Shown one piece after another: positions 14,186 through 21,608 of a stretch of DNA of 23,585 bases. The position numbers and the translations under genes are program-made. Location of the stretch: the NCBI GenBank assembly GCA_937930135.1, contig CALGVO010000207.1:1-23585 (forward strand). Direction: 5' to 3'. Within the stretch, counting starts at the first letter, position 1, and each line of letters begins with the position of its first letter. The DNA comes from an uncultured Synechococcus sp. Its GTDB lineage: Bacteria; Cyanobacteriota; Cyanobacteriia; PCC-6307; Cyanobiaceae. Under the pieces are notes generated by a model. The model did no database searches, was not told where the DNA came from, and saw only the letters and a list, made by a program, of their open reading frames with translations.

Positions 14186-15553
14186 TTGGCACGTCCCGTC
14201 GTCGCGATCATCGGGCGTCCCAATGTCGGCAAGTCGACGCTGGTCAACCGCCTCTGCCGCAGTCGGGAGGCGATCGTGCACGACGAGCCCGGTGTGACCC
14301 GCGATCGCACCTACCAGGACGGCTACTGGGGCGATCGGGAGTTCAAGCTCGTCGACACCGGTGGGTTGGTGTTCGACGACGACAGCGAGTTTCTGCCTGA
14401 GATCCGCGAACAGGCGTCTCTCGCCATGGCCGAGGCCTCCGTGGCCGTTGTGATCGTGGATGGCCAGCAAGGGGTGACGGCGGCGGATGAATCGATCGCC
14501 GAGTGGCTCCGCAGTCAGGCCTGCCCCACGCTGCTGGCCGTCAATAAGTGCGAATCCCCCGAGCAGGGCTTGGCGATGGCGGCCGAGTTCTGGGGGCTTG
14601 GCCTGGGCGAGCCCTATCCGATCTCCGCCATTCACGGTGCCGGCACTGGAGAACTGCTCGACCAGGTGCTCACCTTCCTTCCCCCCAAGGATCAGGAGGG
14701 TGACGAGGCGGAACCGATCCAGATGGCGATCATCGGGCGTCCCAATGTGGGTAAATCGAGCCTGTTGAATGCGATCTGCGGTGAGCCGCGTGCCATCGTC
14801 AGCCCGATTCGTGGCACCACCCGCGACACGATCGACACCCGGCTCGAGCGCAATGGTCTCAGTTGGCGGCTGGTGGACACCGCCGGGATCCGCCGGCGCC
14901 GCAGTGTCAATTACGGCCCGGAATTTTTCGGCATCAACCGCAGCTTCAAAGCGATCGAGCGCAGCGATGTGTGCGTGCTGGTGATTGATGCGCTTGATGG
15001 TGTCACCGAGCAGGATCAGCGCCTCGCCGGCCGGATCGAAGAGGAGGGGCGCGCCTGTGTGGTGGTGGTGAACAAATGGGATGCGGTGGAGAAAGACAGT
15101 CACACCATGCCGGCGATGGAGAAGGAGCTGCGCGCCAAGCTCTATTTCCTCGACTGGGCGCCAATGCTGTTCACCTCAGCTCTCACCGGTCAGCGGGTGG
15201 ACAGTATTTTTGCGTTGGCGGCCCTGGCGGTGGAACAGCACCGCCGCCGGGTCAGCACATCGGTGGTCAACGAGGTGCTCAAGGAAGCCCTCAGCTGGCG
15301 CAGCCCCCCCACCACCCGTGGCGGCCGGCAGGGTCGTGTGTATTACGGCACCCAGGTGGCCGTCCGGCCTCCGAGCTTCACCCTGTTTGTGAATGAGCCC
15401 AAGTTGTTCGGCGACACCTACCGGCGCTATGTGGAACGACAGATCCGTGAGGGGTTGGGTTTTGACGGCACGCCTCTGAAACTCTTCTGGCGTGGCAAGC
15501 AGCAACGTGATGCTGAGCGGGATCTGGCCCGTCAGCAGCAACGTCAGGGCTGA
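14186..15553 (+). CDS. der: Ribosome-assembly GTPase Der (EngA)
   Basis: An essential double-domain GTPase for maturation of the 50S ribosomal subunit. The 455-residue protein has two complete G domains. The first has GRPNVGKST (10-18), DTGG (57-60) and NKCE (120-123); the second has GRPNVGKSS (184-192), DTAGIRRR and NKWD. A C-terminal KH-like domain ends in RVYYGTQVAVRPPSFTLFVN and LFWRGKQ. The start is TTG 14186 (read as Met, MARPVVAIIGRPNVGKS); no ATG or GTG fits better immediately upstream. The two P-loop regions share a 23-base identical DNA segment. It appears to head a long run, with ecfT starting 3 bases after its stop. Confidence 0.97.
   Translation: MARPVVAIIGRPNVGKSTLVNRLCRSREAIVHDEPGVTRDRTYQDGYWGDREFKLVDTGGLVFDDDSEFLPEIREQASLAMAEASVAVVIVDGQQGVTAADESIAEWLRSQACPTLLAVNKCESPEQGLAMAAEFWGLGLGEPYPISAIHGAGTGELLDQVLTFLPPKDQEGDEAEPIQMAIIGRPNVGKSSLLNAICGEPRAIVSPIRGTTRDTIDTRLERNGLSWRLVDTAGIRRRRSVNYGPEFFGINRSFKAIERSDVCVLVIDALDGVTEQDQRLAGRIEEEGRACVVVVNKWDAVEKDSHTMPAMEKELRAKLYFLDWAPMLFTSALTGQRVDSIFALAALAVEQHRRRVSTSVVNEVLKEALSWRSPPTTRGGRQGRVYYGTQVAVRPPSFTLFVNEPKLFGDTYRRYVERQIREGLGFDGTPLKLFWRGKQQRDAERDLARQQQRQG
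14204..14748 (+). repeat. 23-base direct repeat encoding the two P-loops of der
   Basis: Positions 14204-14226 and 14726-14748 are identical over 23 bases; both encode the AIIGRPNV part of the two Walker A loops. The surrounding codons differ synonymously. Protein-level similarity is expected from the ancient domain duplication, but uninterrupted DNA identity suggests conversion between the copies or shared codon choice. Confidence 0.8.
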
Positions 15554-15556
15554 CGG

Positions 15557-16471
15557 ATGGACTGGCTACGGCAGATTCCGATCGGGCAGTACGTGGATGG
15601 CAGCGGCAGCTGGCTGCGGCGGCTTGATCCGCGTCTGAAGCTGGCCTGGGTGCTGCTGTTTCTGCTTACCCCCGTGCTTGCTGGTCCGCTCTGGCGTCTG
15701 GGCCTGCTGGGCCTGTTGCTGTTGCTCACGCTGTTCAGCGGGCTACCGCCGCGACTGTGGTGGCGCTCTCTTCTGTTGTTGAGCCTGCTGGGTTTGGGTG
15801 TGGGACTCCTGGCCGCCCTGCTGCCCACTGGGGATCCAGCCGCGACCCTGCCGTTGCGCTCACCGCAGGAACTCCCCGATCTCACGATCCCTCCATCGGG
15901 CTGGGAGCTCTTGCGCCTTGGCCCCCTGAAGCTCGGACCGTTGACGCTGGGGCCCTTCGTGGTGGATCGGCGCTCAGCTGAGCTCGGACTCAGCAGCGCC
16001 ACGCTGATTGTCACGGTGGTGCACAGCGTCAATCTGATGCTGCTCACCACGCCCAGTGAGGAGCTGGTGTGGGCTTTGAGTTGGTTGATGGCACCGCTGG
16101 CTCTGCTGGGCCTGCCGGTGGATCGCCTCAGCTTCCAGCTGTTGCTGGCGCTTCGATTCCTGCCGCTGGTGCAGGAGGAGTTGCAGAACCTGCTGCGATC
16201 ACTCGCCAGTCGGGCGGTCAATCTGAAAAGCCTTGGCTTCAAGGCGTCCTTCGGCCTGGTGCTCGCTGTGGCTGAGCGCCTTCTCGCCAACATCCTGCTG
16301 CGCGCCGAGCAGGGAGCGGATGCCCTGCTGGTGCGAGGTGGGCGCTGGTGCCCTGCCGCCGCTTTCCGCCCGGCCGCGGCAGTGGCTTGGAGCGACCATC
16401 TGCGCAATGGCGCAGGGGCGGGTCTGCTGCTGCTGTTGCTCGGACTGCGCGGGAAGTACGGTGCTCTGTGA
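15557..16471 (+). CDS. ECF transporter T-component-like membrane protein (EcfT/CbiQ family)
   Basis: A 304-residue membrane protein of the transmembrane subunit family of energy-coupling-factor vitamin or metal importers. Family signs are LDPRLKLAWVLLFLL near residues 23-37, several hydrophobic segments (about 30-88, 150-170, 175-195), and the coupling motif RAEQGADALLVRGG near 249-262, equivalent to the A-R-G motif that contacts the ATPases. No ATPase (EcfA) or substrate-binding S component is adjacent, so partner and substrate are unknown; solitary copies of this family are usual in cyanobacteria. The start ATG 15557 is 3 bases after the der stop, and the end abuts pipX. Product naming as CbiQ would overstate a cobalt role. 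Confidence 0.85.
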   Translation: MDWLRQIPIGQYVDGSGSWLRRLDPRLKLAWVLLFLLTPVLAGPLWRLGLLGLLLLLTLFSGLPPRLWWRSLLLLSLLGLGVGLLAALLPTGDPAATLPLRSPQELPDLTIPPSGWELLRLGPLKLGPLTLGPFVVDRRSAELGLSSATLIVTVVHSVNLMLLTTPSEELVWALSWLMAPLALLGLPVDRLSFQLLLALRFLPLVQEELQNLLRSLASRAVNLKSLGFKASFGLVLAVAERLLANILLRAEQGADALLVRGGRWCPAAAFRPAAAVAWSDHLRNGAGAGLLLLLLGLRGKYGAL

Positions 16472-16488
16472 TTTGCCTGACTGCCATC

Positions 16489-16755
16489 GTGGGTGCCGAG
16501 CGCTATCTCAATCACCCCACGTTTGGCATGCTCTATCGCGTGGCGCCGGCGGGCGAAGGTCGTGACATTTACGCCACGCTCTACGCGCAACGGATGTTTT
16601 TCCTGGTGACGCTGCAACCGCGGGGGGCTCAATTCGAGGTGATTCCTTATCAGGATGCCCGTCACCATGCTGAGCTCAACCTGGCCCGCAGTCGCCGGGA
16701 TTCCTCCCCTGACCAGGAGAGCTGGAAGGAGCTGTTCGATCAGACTTTCATCTGA
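16489..16755 (+). CDS. pipX: PipX, PII-interacting coactivator of NtcA
   Basis: A small cyanobacterial protein that binds the nitrogen regulator NtcA when 2-oxoglutarate is high, and the PII protein GlnB otherwise. The sequence contains ERYLNHPTFGMLYRV and LYAQRMFFLVTLQPRG, matching characterised PipX. With GTG 16489 as start (MGAERYLNHPTFG) the protein has 88 residues, and Glu4 and Tyr32, residues known to matter in Synechococcus elongatus PipX, fall at the same numbers. GTG 16468, which overlaps the ecfT stop as GTGA, is an in-frame alternative adding 7 residues. pipY follows after 57 bases, the arrangement conserved across cyanobacteria. The fold is a Tudor-like N-terminal domain followed by two C-terminal helices. 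Confidence 0.92.
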   Translation: MGAERYLNHPTFGMLYRVAPAGEGRDIYATLYAQRMFFLVTLQPRGAQFEVIPYQDARHHAELNLARSRRDSSPDQESWKELFDQTFI

Positions 16756-16766
16756 GACCTTGATCA

Positions 16767-16799
16767 GGTCGGCCTGTTCTCCTGAAACCGGTGCCGACC
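16767..16799 (+). promoter_or_regulatory. Inverted repeat in the pipX-pipY intergenic space
   Basis: GGTCGGC (16767-16773) and GCCGACC (16793-16799) are perfect 7-bp complements with a 19-base loop, filling most of the 57-base gap between pipX and pipY. There is no T-run, so it is unlikely to be a strong intrinsic terminator. It could influence mRNA stability or the pipX:pipY expression ratio, which is an inference. Confidence 0.4.
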
Positions 16800-16812
16800 C
16801 TGGAGCCTGTCG

Positions 16813-17478
16813 ATGGACGCACATGATCTTTCCAAGCGCTGGCAGGGCTTGATGGCAGCACTGCCACCGTCGGCCCGGTTGTTGGCGGTGAGCAAAGGGC
16901 ATCCAGCGGCGGCGATCCGTGACCTCGCCGCCCTCGGTCAGGTGGCCTTCGGAGAGAGTCGTGTGCAGGAGGCGTTGCGCAAACAGGAGGACCTCGCGGA
17001 TCTGACTCAGCTGCAGTGGCATTTCATCGGTCGCCTGCAGGCCAACAAGGTGCGCCAGGTGCTGCGTGCCTTCGGCACCATCCATTCCCTCGACAGCCTT
17101 GCCCTCTGTGAACGGGTCTCGCGCATTGCCGGAGAAGAACGGTGCCAGCCGCGGGTGATGCTGCAGGTGAAGCTCCGTCCCGACCCGAACAAGGGAGGCT
17201 GGGATCCCGAGGACCTGCGCCAGGTCTGGCCGGCTTTGCAACGGTTGCCCCATTGCTCCATCGTTGGCCTGATGACCATCGCCCCCCTGGGGCTGGCGCC
17301 TGAGGAGCGTCTGGCCCTGTTTCGCGACTGTCGTCAGCTGGCGGATGACCTGGGCCTCAGCGAGTGCTCCATGGGGATGAGCGGCGATTGGGCTGAGGCG
17401 GTGAGCGCTGGAGCCACCTGGGTGCGACTCGGGTCTGCGCTGTTCGGTGAACGGTCTGTGCAGCAATCGGTGGCTTGA
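16813..17478 (+). CDS. pipY: PipY, PLP-binding homeostasis protein (YggS/PLPBP family)
   Basis: A 221-residue single-domain TIM-barrel protein that holds pyridoxal phosphate and takes part in vitamin B6 and amino/keto acid balance rather than in a known enzyme reaction. The PLP lysine is Lys28 in RLLAVSKGHP. Further family motifs are VAFGESRVQEALRK, LQWHFIGRLQANKVRQVL, VMLQVKLRPDPNKGGW, VGLMTIAPLG, and the phosphate-binding end SMGMSGDWAEAVSAGATWVR followed by LGSALFG. The start ATG 16813 fits the family N-terminus. It lies downstream of pipX, with which it forms a conserved cyanobacterial pair, and 56 bases before sepF. Confidence 0.94.
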   Translation: MDAHDLSKRWQGLMAALPPSARLLAVSKGHPAAAIRDLAALGQVAFGESRVQEALRKQEDLADLTQLQWHFIGRLQANKVRQVLRAFGTIHSLDSLALCERVSRIAGEERCQPRVMLQVKLRPDPNKGGWDPEDLRQVWPALQRLPHCSIVGLMTIAPLGLAPEERLALFRDCRQLADDLGLSECSMGMSGDWAEAVSAGATWVRLGSALFGERSVQQSVA

Positions 17479-17534
17479 CGCTTGCTCTCGTTCCTTCTTG
17501 GCGCTATCGAGGGTCAAGCCTTTTCTGACGTCCG

Positions 17535-18107
17535 GTGTCGCTCATTTCCCGCCTTCGCGCCGTTGTTGCCGGTGATGACTATCTCGATGGCGAGTATGAG
17601 GATCTCGATTACGACACCGGCGAGGAGCTGGAGGCTGATGGCGGTGCCAGTCATGCCTCCGGCGGTGCTCTTGCCCCACTCGGTTCCGCCAATCCCTTCG
17701 CCAGTGATGAGGCCTTCACCACCAGTTCCAATGTGATCGGGATGCCTGGAATCAGCACGGCGCCCACCGAAGTGCTGCTGATGGAGCCCCGCAGTTTCGA
17801 TGAAATGCCTCGGGCGATTCAGGCTCTGCGCGAGCGCAAAACCATCATCCTCAATCTCACGATGATGGAACCCGATCAGGCGCAGCGGGCGGTTGATTTC
17901 GTGGCGGGTGGCACGTTTGCCATTGATGGTCATCAGGAGCGAGTGGGTGAAAGCATTTTTCTGTTCGCGCCCAGCTGCGTCACTGTGACCAACGTTCATC
18001 AAGATGAGGCCTCTTCACCCACGGTGGTGACCAGGGATGTGGAACAGGCCTCTGCTGAGGCCAGCGTCGCTCCCGCTCCCGCCTGGGGCGGTGCCGCGGC
18101 TCTCTGA
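17535..18107 (+). CDS. sepF: Cell division protein SepF (Cdv2/YlmF)
   Basis: A cytoplasmic, membrane-binding partner of FtsZ that helps to anchor and order the division ring. The 190-residue protein starts with a short amphipathic segment (MSLISRLRAVVAG) that would bind membrane, followed by an acidic, disordered linker of about 70 residues. The SepF core follows: TEVLLMEPRSFDEMPRAIQA near 77-96, then RKTIILNLTMMEPDQAQRAV and GHQERVGESIFLFAPSCVTV. The last 35 residues are Ala/Val/Pro-rich and probably disordered. The start is GTG 17535, the only reasonable start that preserves the membrane helix. The stop TGA shares its A with the ATG of proC, so the two are translationally linked. Confidence 0.93.
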   Translation: MSLISRLRAVVAGDDYLDGEYEDLDYDTGEELEADGGASHASGGALAPLGSANPFASDEAFTTSSNVIGMPGISTAPTEVLLMEPRSFDEMPRAIQALRERKTIILNLTMMEPDQAQRAVDFVAGGTFAIDGHQERVGESIFLFAPSCVTVTNVHQDEASSPTVVTRDVEQASAEASVAPAPAWGGAAAL

Positions 18108-18964
18108 TGAGTCGGCGGGTTGTTCTGGTGCCACACACGCTTGGGGTGATCGGCCTGGGTCGGATGGCCCAGGCCCTGCTCTGGCCACTGCTCGATGAAG
18201 GTGTCGTTGCTGCAACGGATGTCTTGGCTGTGGTCGGTCATGCTGCTTCGGTGCAACGGTTGCAGGCGGCCTGCCCAGCTGGGTTGACTCTCCTGGCTGC
18301 GACAGATCCGGCAGCCTCTGCCGTCTGGGGGTCTGCGATTCAGCTTCTGGCGATCAAACCGCAGCAGCTCGATGCTGTTGCCGCCACCGTTCCTGCCGGT
18401 CCAACCGTTCCGGCGGTTGCACCAGAGGCGCCGCCCCTGTTGATTTCCGTGCTCGCGGGAGTCAGCCTTGAACGCCTGCAGAAGGCGTTCCCCGGGCGCC
18501 GATGTGTGCGTGCCGTTCCCAATACCCCTTGTTTGGTGCGCGCTGGCCTCACCGGTCTGGCCTGGGGGCAGGGCGTGACGGCCGCCGATCGTGAACGGGT
18601 CAAGGCGTTCTTCTCGCCGGTGAGCGAGGTGCTCGAGCTGTCAGAGGATCGCTTGGATGCCTTTCTGGCCCTCACCTCATCCGGCCCGGCCTACGTGGCG
18701 CTGGTGGCCGAGGCGATGGCGGATGGGGCGGTGGCGGCCGGACTGCCGAGGGATCTCTCCCACCACCTTGCCCATCGCACCCTGGCGGGGACGGCGGCGC
18801 TCCTCCAGGAGCACGAGCTTCACCCCGGTCAGCTCAAAGACATGGTCGCCTCCCCTGGTGGCACGACGATGGCGGCCCTACGCCGGCTTGAGCAGGCGGG
18901 AGTGCGATCAGCGCTGATCGAGGCGGTGGTGGCGGCCGCTGAACATGGACGCCTACTGCGCTGA
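18107..18964 (+). CDS. proC: Pyrroline-5-carboxylate reductase
   Basis: Catalyses the last step of proline synthesis, the NAD(P)H-dependent reduction of 1-pyrroline-5-carboxylate. The 285-residue protein has the N-terminal dinucleotide motif GVIGLGRMAQALL (13-25), followed by LLAIKPQQLDAV, CVRAVPNTPCLVRAGLTGLA, and the C-terminal family signature LTSSGPAYVALVAEAMADGA with GQLKDMVASPGGTT. The first 12 residues are a short extension. The overlap TGATG with sepF (18105-18109) fixes the start. It is the last gene of the der-to-proC run and ends 13 bases before the convergent GT4 gene, with no recognisable terminator between. Confidence 0.95.
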   Translation: MSRRVVLVPHTLGVIGLGRMAQALLWPLLDEGVVAATDVLAVVGHAASVQRLQAACPAGLTLLAATDPAASAVWGSAIQLLAIKPQQLDAVAATVPAGPTVPAVAPEAPPLLISVLAGVSLERLQKAFPGRRCVRAVPNTPCLVRAGLTGLAWGQGVTAADRERVKAFFSPVSEVLELSEDRLDAFLALTSSGPAYVALVAEAMADGAVAAGLPRDLSHHLAHRTLAGTAALLQEHELHPGQLKDMVASPGGTTMAALRRLEQAGVRSALIEAVVAAAEHGRLLR

Positions 18965-18977
18965 AACAGCCGGGATT

Positions 18978-20159
18978 TCAGGCCGCCTTGCGGCTGGTGG
19001 AGCTCAGCAGGTGGGCATAGAGGGATTCGATCGCGTCGATATTGCGGCTCAGCGTGTAGCGCTCCAGCACGCGCTGGCGGGCGCGTCGTCCGAGTTCGGC
19101 CGTGAGCACCGGTTGATCGCGCAACACCGGCAGCAGGGTGCGCAGCTGGGTGGTGACCCCCTGGGTGCTGAGCACGATGCCAGCCCCGTCGGCGAGCACC
19201 TCACCATCGGCCCCCGCGTCGGTGGCCACACAGGCACAGCCGCTGGCCATCGCTTCCAGCAGGGCCAGCGACAGACCCTCCACCAGACTGGGCAGCACGA
19301 ACACCTCGGCGCATTGCATCAGGGCCACGCGCGTGTTCAGATCGGATTCGTAGCCCCACCAGCTCACGGAACCATGGCCGTTCTGCAACGTGGTTCTCAG
19401 GGGGCCGTCGCCGACGATCACGAGCCGGCAGCCCTGGGGATTCACCAGCCGCCAGGCCTTCAGCAGGGCTTCCACGTTCTTCTCGGTGGCGATCCGCCCC
19501 ATGTAGAGGAAGAGGCGCTCATCGCCGAGTCTGTCCCGCACGGCCTGGCGTGCCGCCATCGCCTTGGCGTCGCCGGGGCGGCCGGGAAGGGCCGGGGTCC
19601 AGCGCAGGGGATCGACACCGTTGGGAATCACCGCCAAGCGGCTGCCATGCACCCCGAGGCGGGCGAGCACCTCCGCCTGGAGCTCGGAGAACACAATCAC
19701 CCGGTCGTAACGGGCCAGGGCCGGCGCATAGAGCTGATAGGTGAGCTGCTGGGTGCCGGCGGTGAGATTGCGCAGCCCGGCATCGAAGGGAGGGTGGAAG
19801 GTGGCCACCAGGGGCACGCCCAGTTGCTGGCAGAGGTCGGGAAGCCGGAAGTCGAGGGGCGAGAGGGTGAGGCTGGCGTGCACCAGATCGGGTTTCAGTC
19901 GCTCCAGTGATTCCCTCAGCTCCCTTTGGGCGCCGGGAGACGGAATCGTGTAAACCTGCGATTTGACCAGGTAAGGCAGGCTCACATCCGGATCGTTGGC
20001 CAGCAGTGATGTGGTGCCGCTGCCAGGAACACCGGGATTGTCAAAATGAATGAAGCTGGTCTGATGGCCCCGTGCTCTCAGGGCTTCGGTCGTGCTCAGC
20101 CCGTAGGTGACGTTGCCGCAGAACGGTGTTTTTTTGCCCAGCCAGGCGATATGCGCCAC
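18978..20159 (-). CDS. GT4 family glycosyltransferase, possible digalactolipid synthase
   Basis: A 393-residue GT-B glycosyltransferase. The N-terminus MAHIAWLGKKTPFCGNVTYG has the glycine-containing acceptor-domain loop. The C-terminal donor domain carries LFLYMGRIATEKNVEALLKA, VIVGDGPLR and the GT4 E-x7-E motif in LVEGLSLALLEAMASG. The start is GTG 20159, preceded by a purine-rich GAAGGGAAG. From memory, the opening and the segments SQVYTIPSPG and DLVHASLTLSPLDF resemble the cyanobacterial group that includes the DGDG synthase DgdA; a search is needed to confirm this. If so it would galactosylate MGDG at thylakoid or plasma membranes. Otherwise the acceptor is unknown. It follows the MFS gene by 30 bases and is probably the last gene of that run. 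Confidence 0.85.
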   Translation of the reverse strand: MAHIAWLGKKTPFCGNVTYGLSTTEALRARGHQTSFIHFDNPGVPGSGTTSLLANDPDVSLPYLVKSQVYTIPSPGAQRELRESLERLKPDLVHASLTLSPLDFRLPDLCQQLGVPLVATFHPPFDAGLRNLTAGTQQLTYQLYAPALARYDRVIVFSELQAEVLARLGVHGSRLAVIPNGVDPLRWTPALPGRPGDAKAMAARQAVRDRLGDERLFLYMGRIATEKNVEALLKAWRLVNPQGCRLVIVGDGPLRTTLQNGHGSVSWWGYESDLNTRVALMQCAEVFVLPSLVEGLSLALLEAMASGCACVATDAGADGEVLADGAGIVLSTQGVTTQLRTLLPVLRDQPVLTAELGRRARQRVLERYTLSRNIDAIESLYAHLLSSTSRKAA

Positions 20160-20189
20160 CCGCCGCTTCCCTTCTGCTGAACAAGAAAG

Positions 20190-21608
20190 TTAGCAGCGTT
20201 GCCAGGGTCGTTCGATCAGTGCAGCGATCAGGGCCAGGATCGCCAGCAGCCCCAGCACGGGCGACAGGCCGATGCTGCTCACCAGGGTGCCCGCCAGCAC
20301 CAGGGGGAGGCTGAGGGCGATGTTGATCAGGTTGTTCTGCAGGCCGAACACCCGCCCCCTCTGCTGTTCCGGGGTGTCTTCCTGGATGGTGGTCTGCGCC
20401 GGGATCGCCACCAGGGCGGCGCCGACGCCGAGGATGCCGCAGAGGCTGAGGGTGGCAGCCAGCGATCCTTTGAACTGGATCAGCAGCAGCAGGGTCCAGG
20501 TGATCGTGCCCAGGCCTGCCGCTGCAAGCCGACGGCGACTGAAGCGATGGCCCAGCTGGGCCACGAGCACGGCGCCCACCGCCATCCCCAGACCACTCAT
20601 CGCCAGCAGGGTGCCGAAGCCCGAGGGGCCGAGGCTGCTGATCAGGGCTGCCAGCTGCAGGGCGAGCACATACAGGGCCGCCAGCAGGCTGTAAAGCAGC
20701 ACAAGATGCACCATGGCACTGCGCACGGTGGGGAAGCGTTGCAGCACCTGCAGCCCTTCCATGATTTCGTGCCACACGGAGCGACCGGAGAGGTTGCGGG
20801 GTGGTTCGGCACGATCAATCGCCAGCAGGCACAACGCGGCCATGCCATAGCAGAAGGGCAGCAGAACGAATTCGCCGCCCTCCAGGCCGATCCGTTCGGA
20901 GAGATGGTTCAGCCCACGCAGGATCGGTTCGCCCAGGGCGAAGCCCACGATCGTGGCCCCCATGCTCGTGGTCTGATAAAGGGAATTGGCGGCAAGCAGG
21001 TGCTCGCCCGGCACCAGCCAGGTGATGGCCGCCTGTTCAGCCGGGGCGAAGAACTGGGTGAGGATCGATTCCAGGAAGGTCATCAGCACCAGACCCCAAT
21101 ACCCCCAGGGCAAACCAAGGATCAGGGGGCCTGGGATCAGAAAGAGGGGGGTGACCAACACCAGCAGGGCCCGCAGCCCGTTGGAGGCCACCATCACCCG
21201 GCGCTTGGGCCAGCGGTCCACCCACACGCCGGCCACGCTGCCCAGCACCATCGCCGGGATGGTGTTGGCCACGAAAATACCGGTGGCCAGGAGGGTGATC
21301 ACCTGGGTGCGGGTGCTGATGTCGAAGCCGATATCCGAGGCCACCTCCGCCAGAACACCGTTCTGATCAGAGGTGAGCAGCAGGTGCTGATCGATGAGAA
21401 ACACCATCAGCACGATGTAGAACTTGTCGGCCAGCTGGGAGAAGATCTGGCCGATCCAGAGCTTGCGAAAGTCCACGAGGCGGAGCACCGCCTGCAGGCC
21501 TCGGCCGCCCTCAGGGTTTTCACTGGTCGGCAGGGCCGGCTCCGGAGTGTTCAGGGATGGACCGCTCAAGATGCCTGGGATGACAGCGTCATGATCGCCC
21601 AGCCTCAT
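20190..21608 (-). CDS. MFS transporter
   Basis: A membrane transporter of the major facilitator superfamily, 472 residues from ATG 21608. After a soluble N-terminal stretch of about 45 residues there are about 12 hydrophobic segments, beginning at FRKLWIGQIFSQLADKFYIV. The loop after the third segment carries GSVAGVWVDRWPKRRVM, the MFS loop 2-3 signature (G...DR..RR). A second related loop, AQLGHRFSRRRL, follows in the C-terminal half. The substrate cannot be read from sequence; the shape is that of drug- or metabolite-efflux MFS proteins. The start is uncertain: ATG 21608 overlaps recO by 20 bases, GTG 21626 is further upstream, and TTG 21569 would avoid the overlap. The flanking recO and GT4 genes are on the same strand. 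Confidence 0.88.
   Translation of the reverse strand: MRLGDHDAVIPGILSGPSLNTPEPALPTSENPEGGRGLQAVLRLVDFRKLWIGQIFSQLADKFYIVLMVFLIDQHLLLTSDQNGVLAEVASDIGFDISTRTQVITLLATGIFVANTIPAMVLGSVAGVWVDRWPKRRVMVASNGLRALLVLVTPLFLIPGPLILGLPWGYWGLVLMTFLESILTQFFAPAEQAAITWLVPGEHLLAANSLYQTTSMGATIVGFALGEPILRGLNHLSERIGLEGGEFVLLPFCYGMAALCLLAIDRAEPPRNLSGRSVWHEIMEGLQVLQRFPTVRSAMVHLVLLYSLLAALYVLALQLAALISSLGPSGFGTLLAMSGLGMAVGAVLVAQLGHRFSRRRLAAAGLGTITWTLLLLIQFKGSLAATLSLCGILGVGAALVAIPAQTTIQEDTPEQQRGRVFGLQNNLINIALSLPLVLAGTLVSSIGLSPVLGLLAILALIAALIERPWQRC

Noticed and set aside
15544..17517. 657-codon - strand open frame opposite ecfT, pipX and pipY
   Set aside because: Covers three well-supported + strand genes and shows no recognisable motif.
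18965..19010. Intrinsic terminator between proC and the GT4 gene
   Set aside because: Only a 5-bp stem (GCCGC-CTT-GCGGC) inside the GT4 coding end, with no T-run on either strand.
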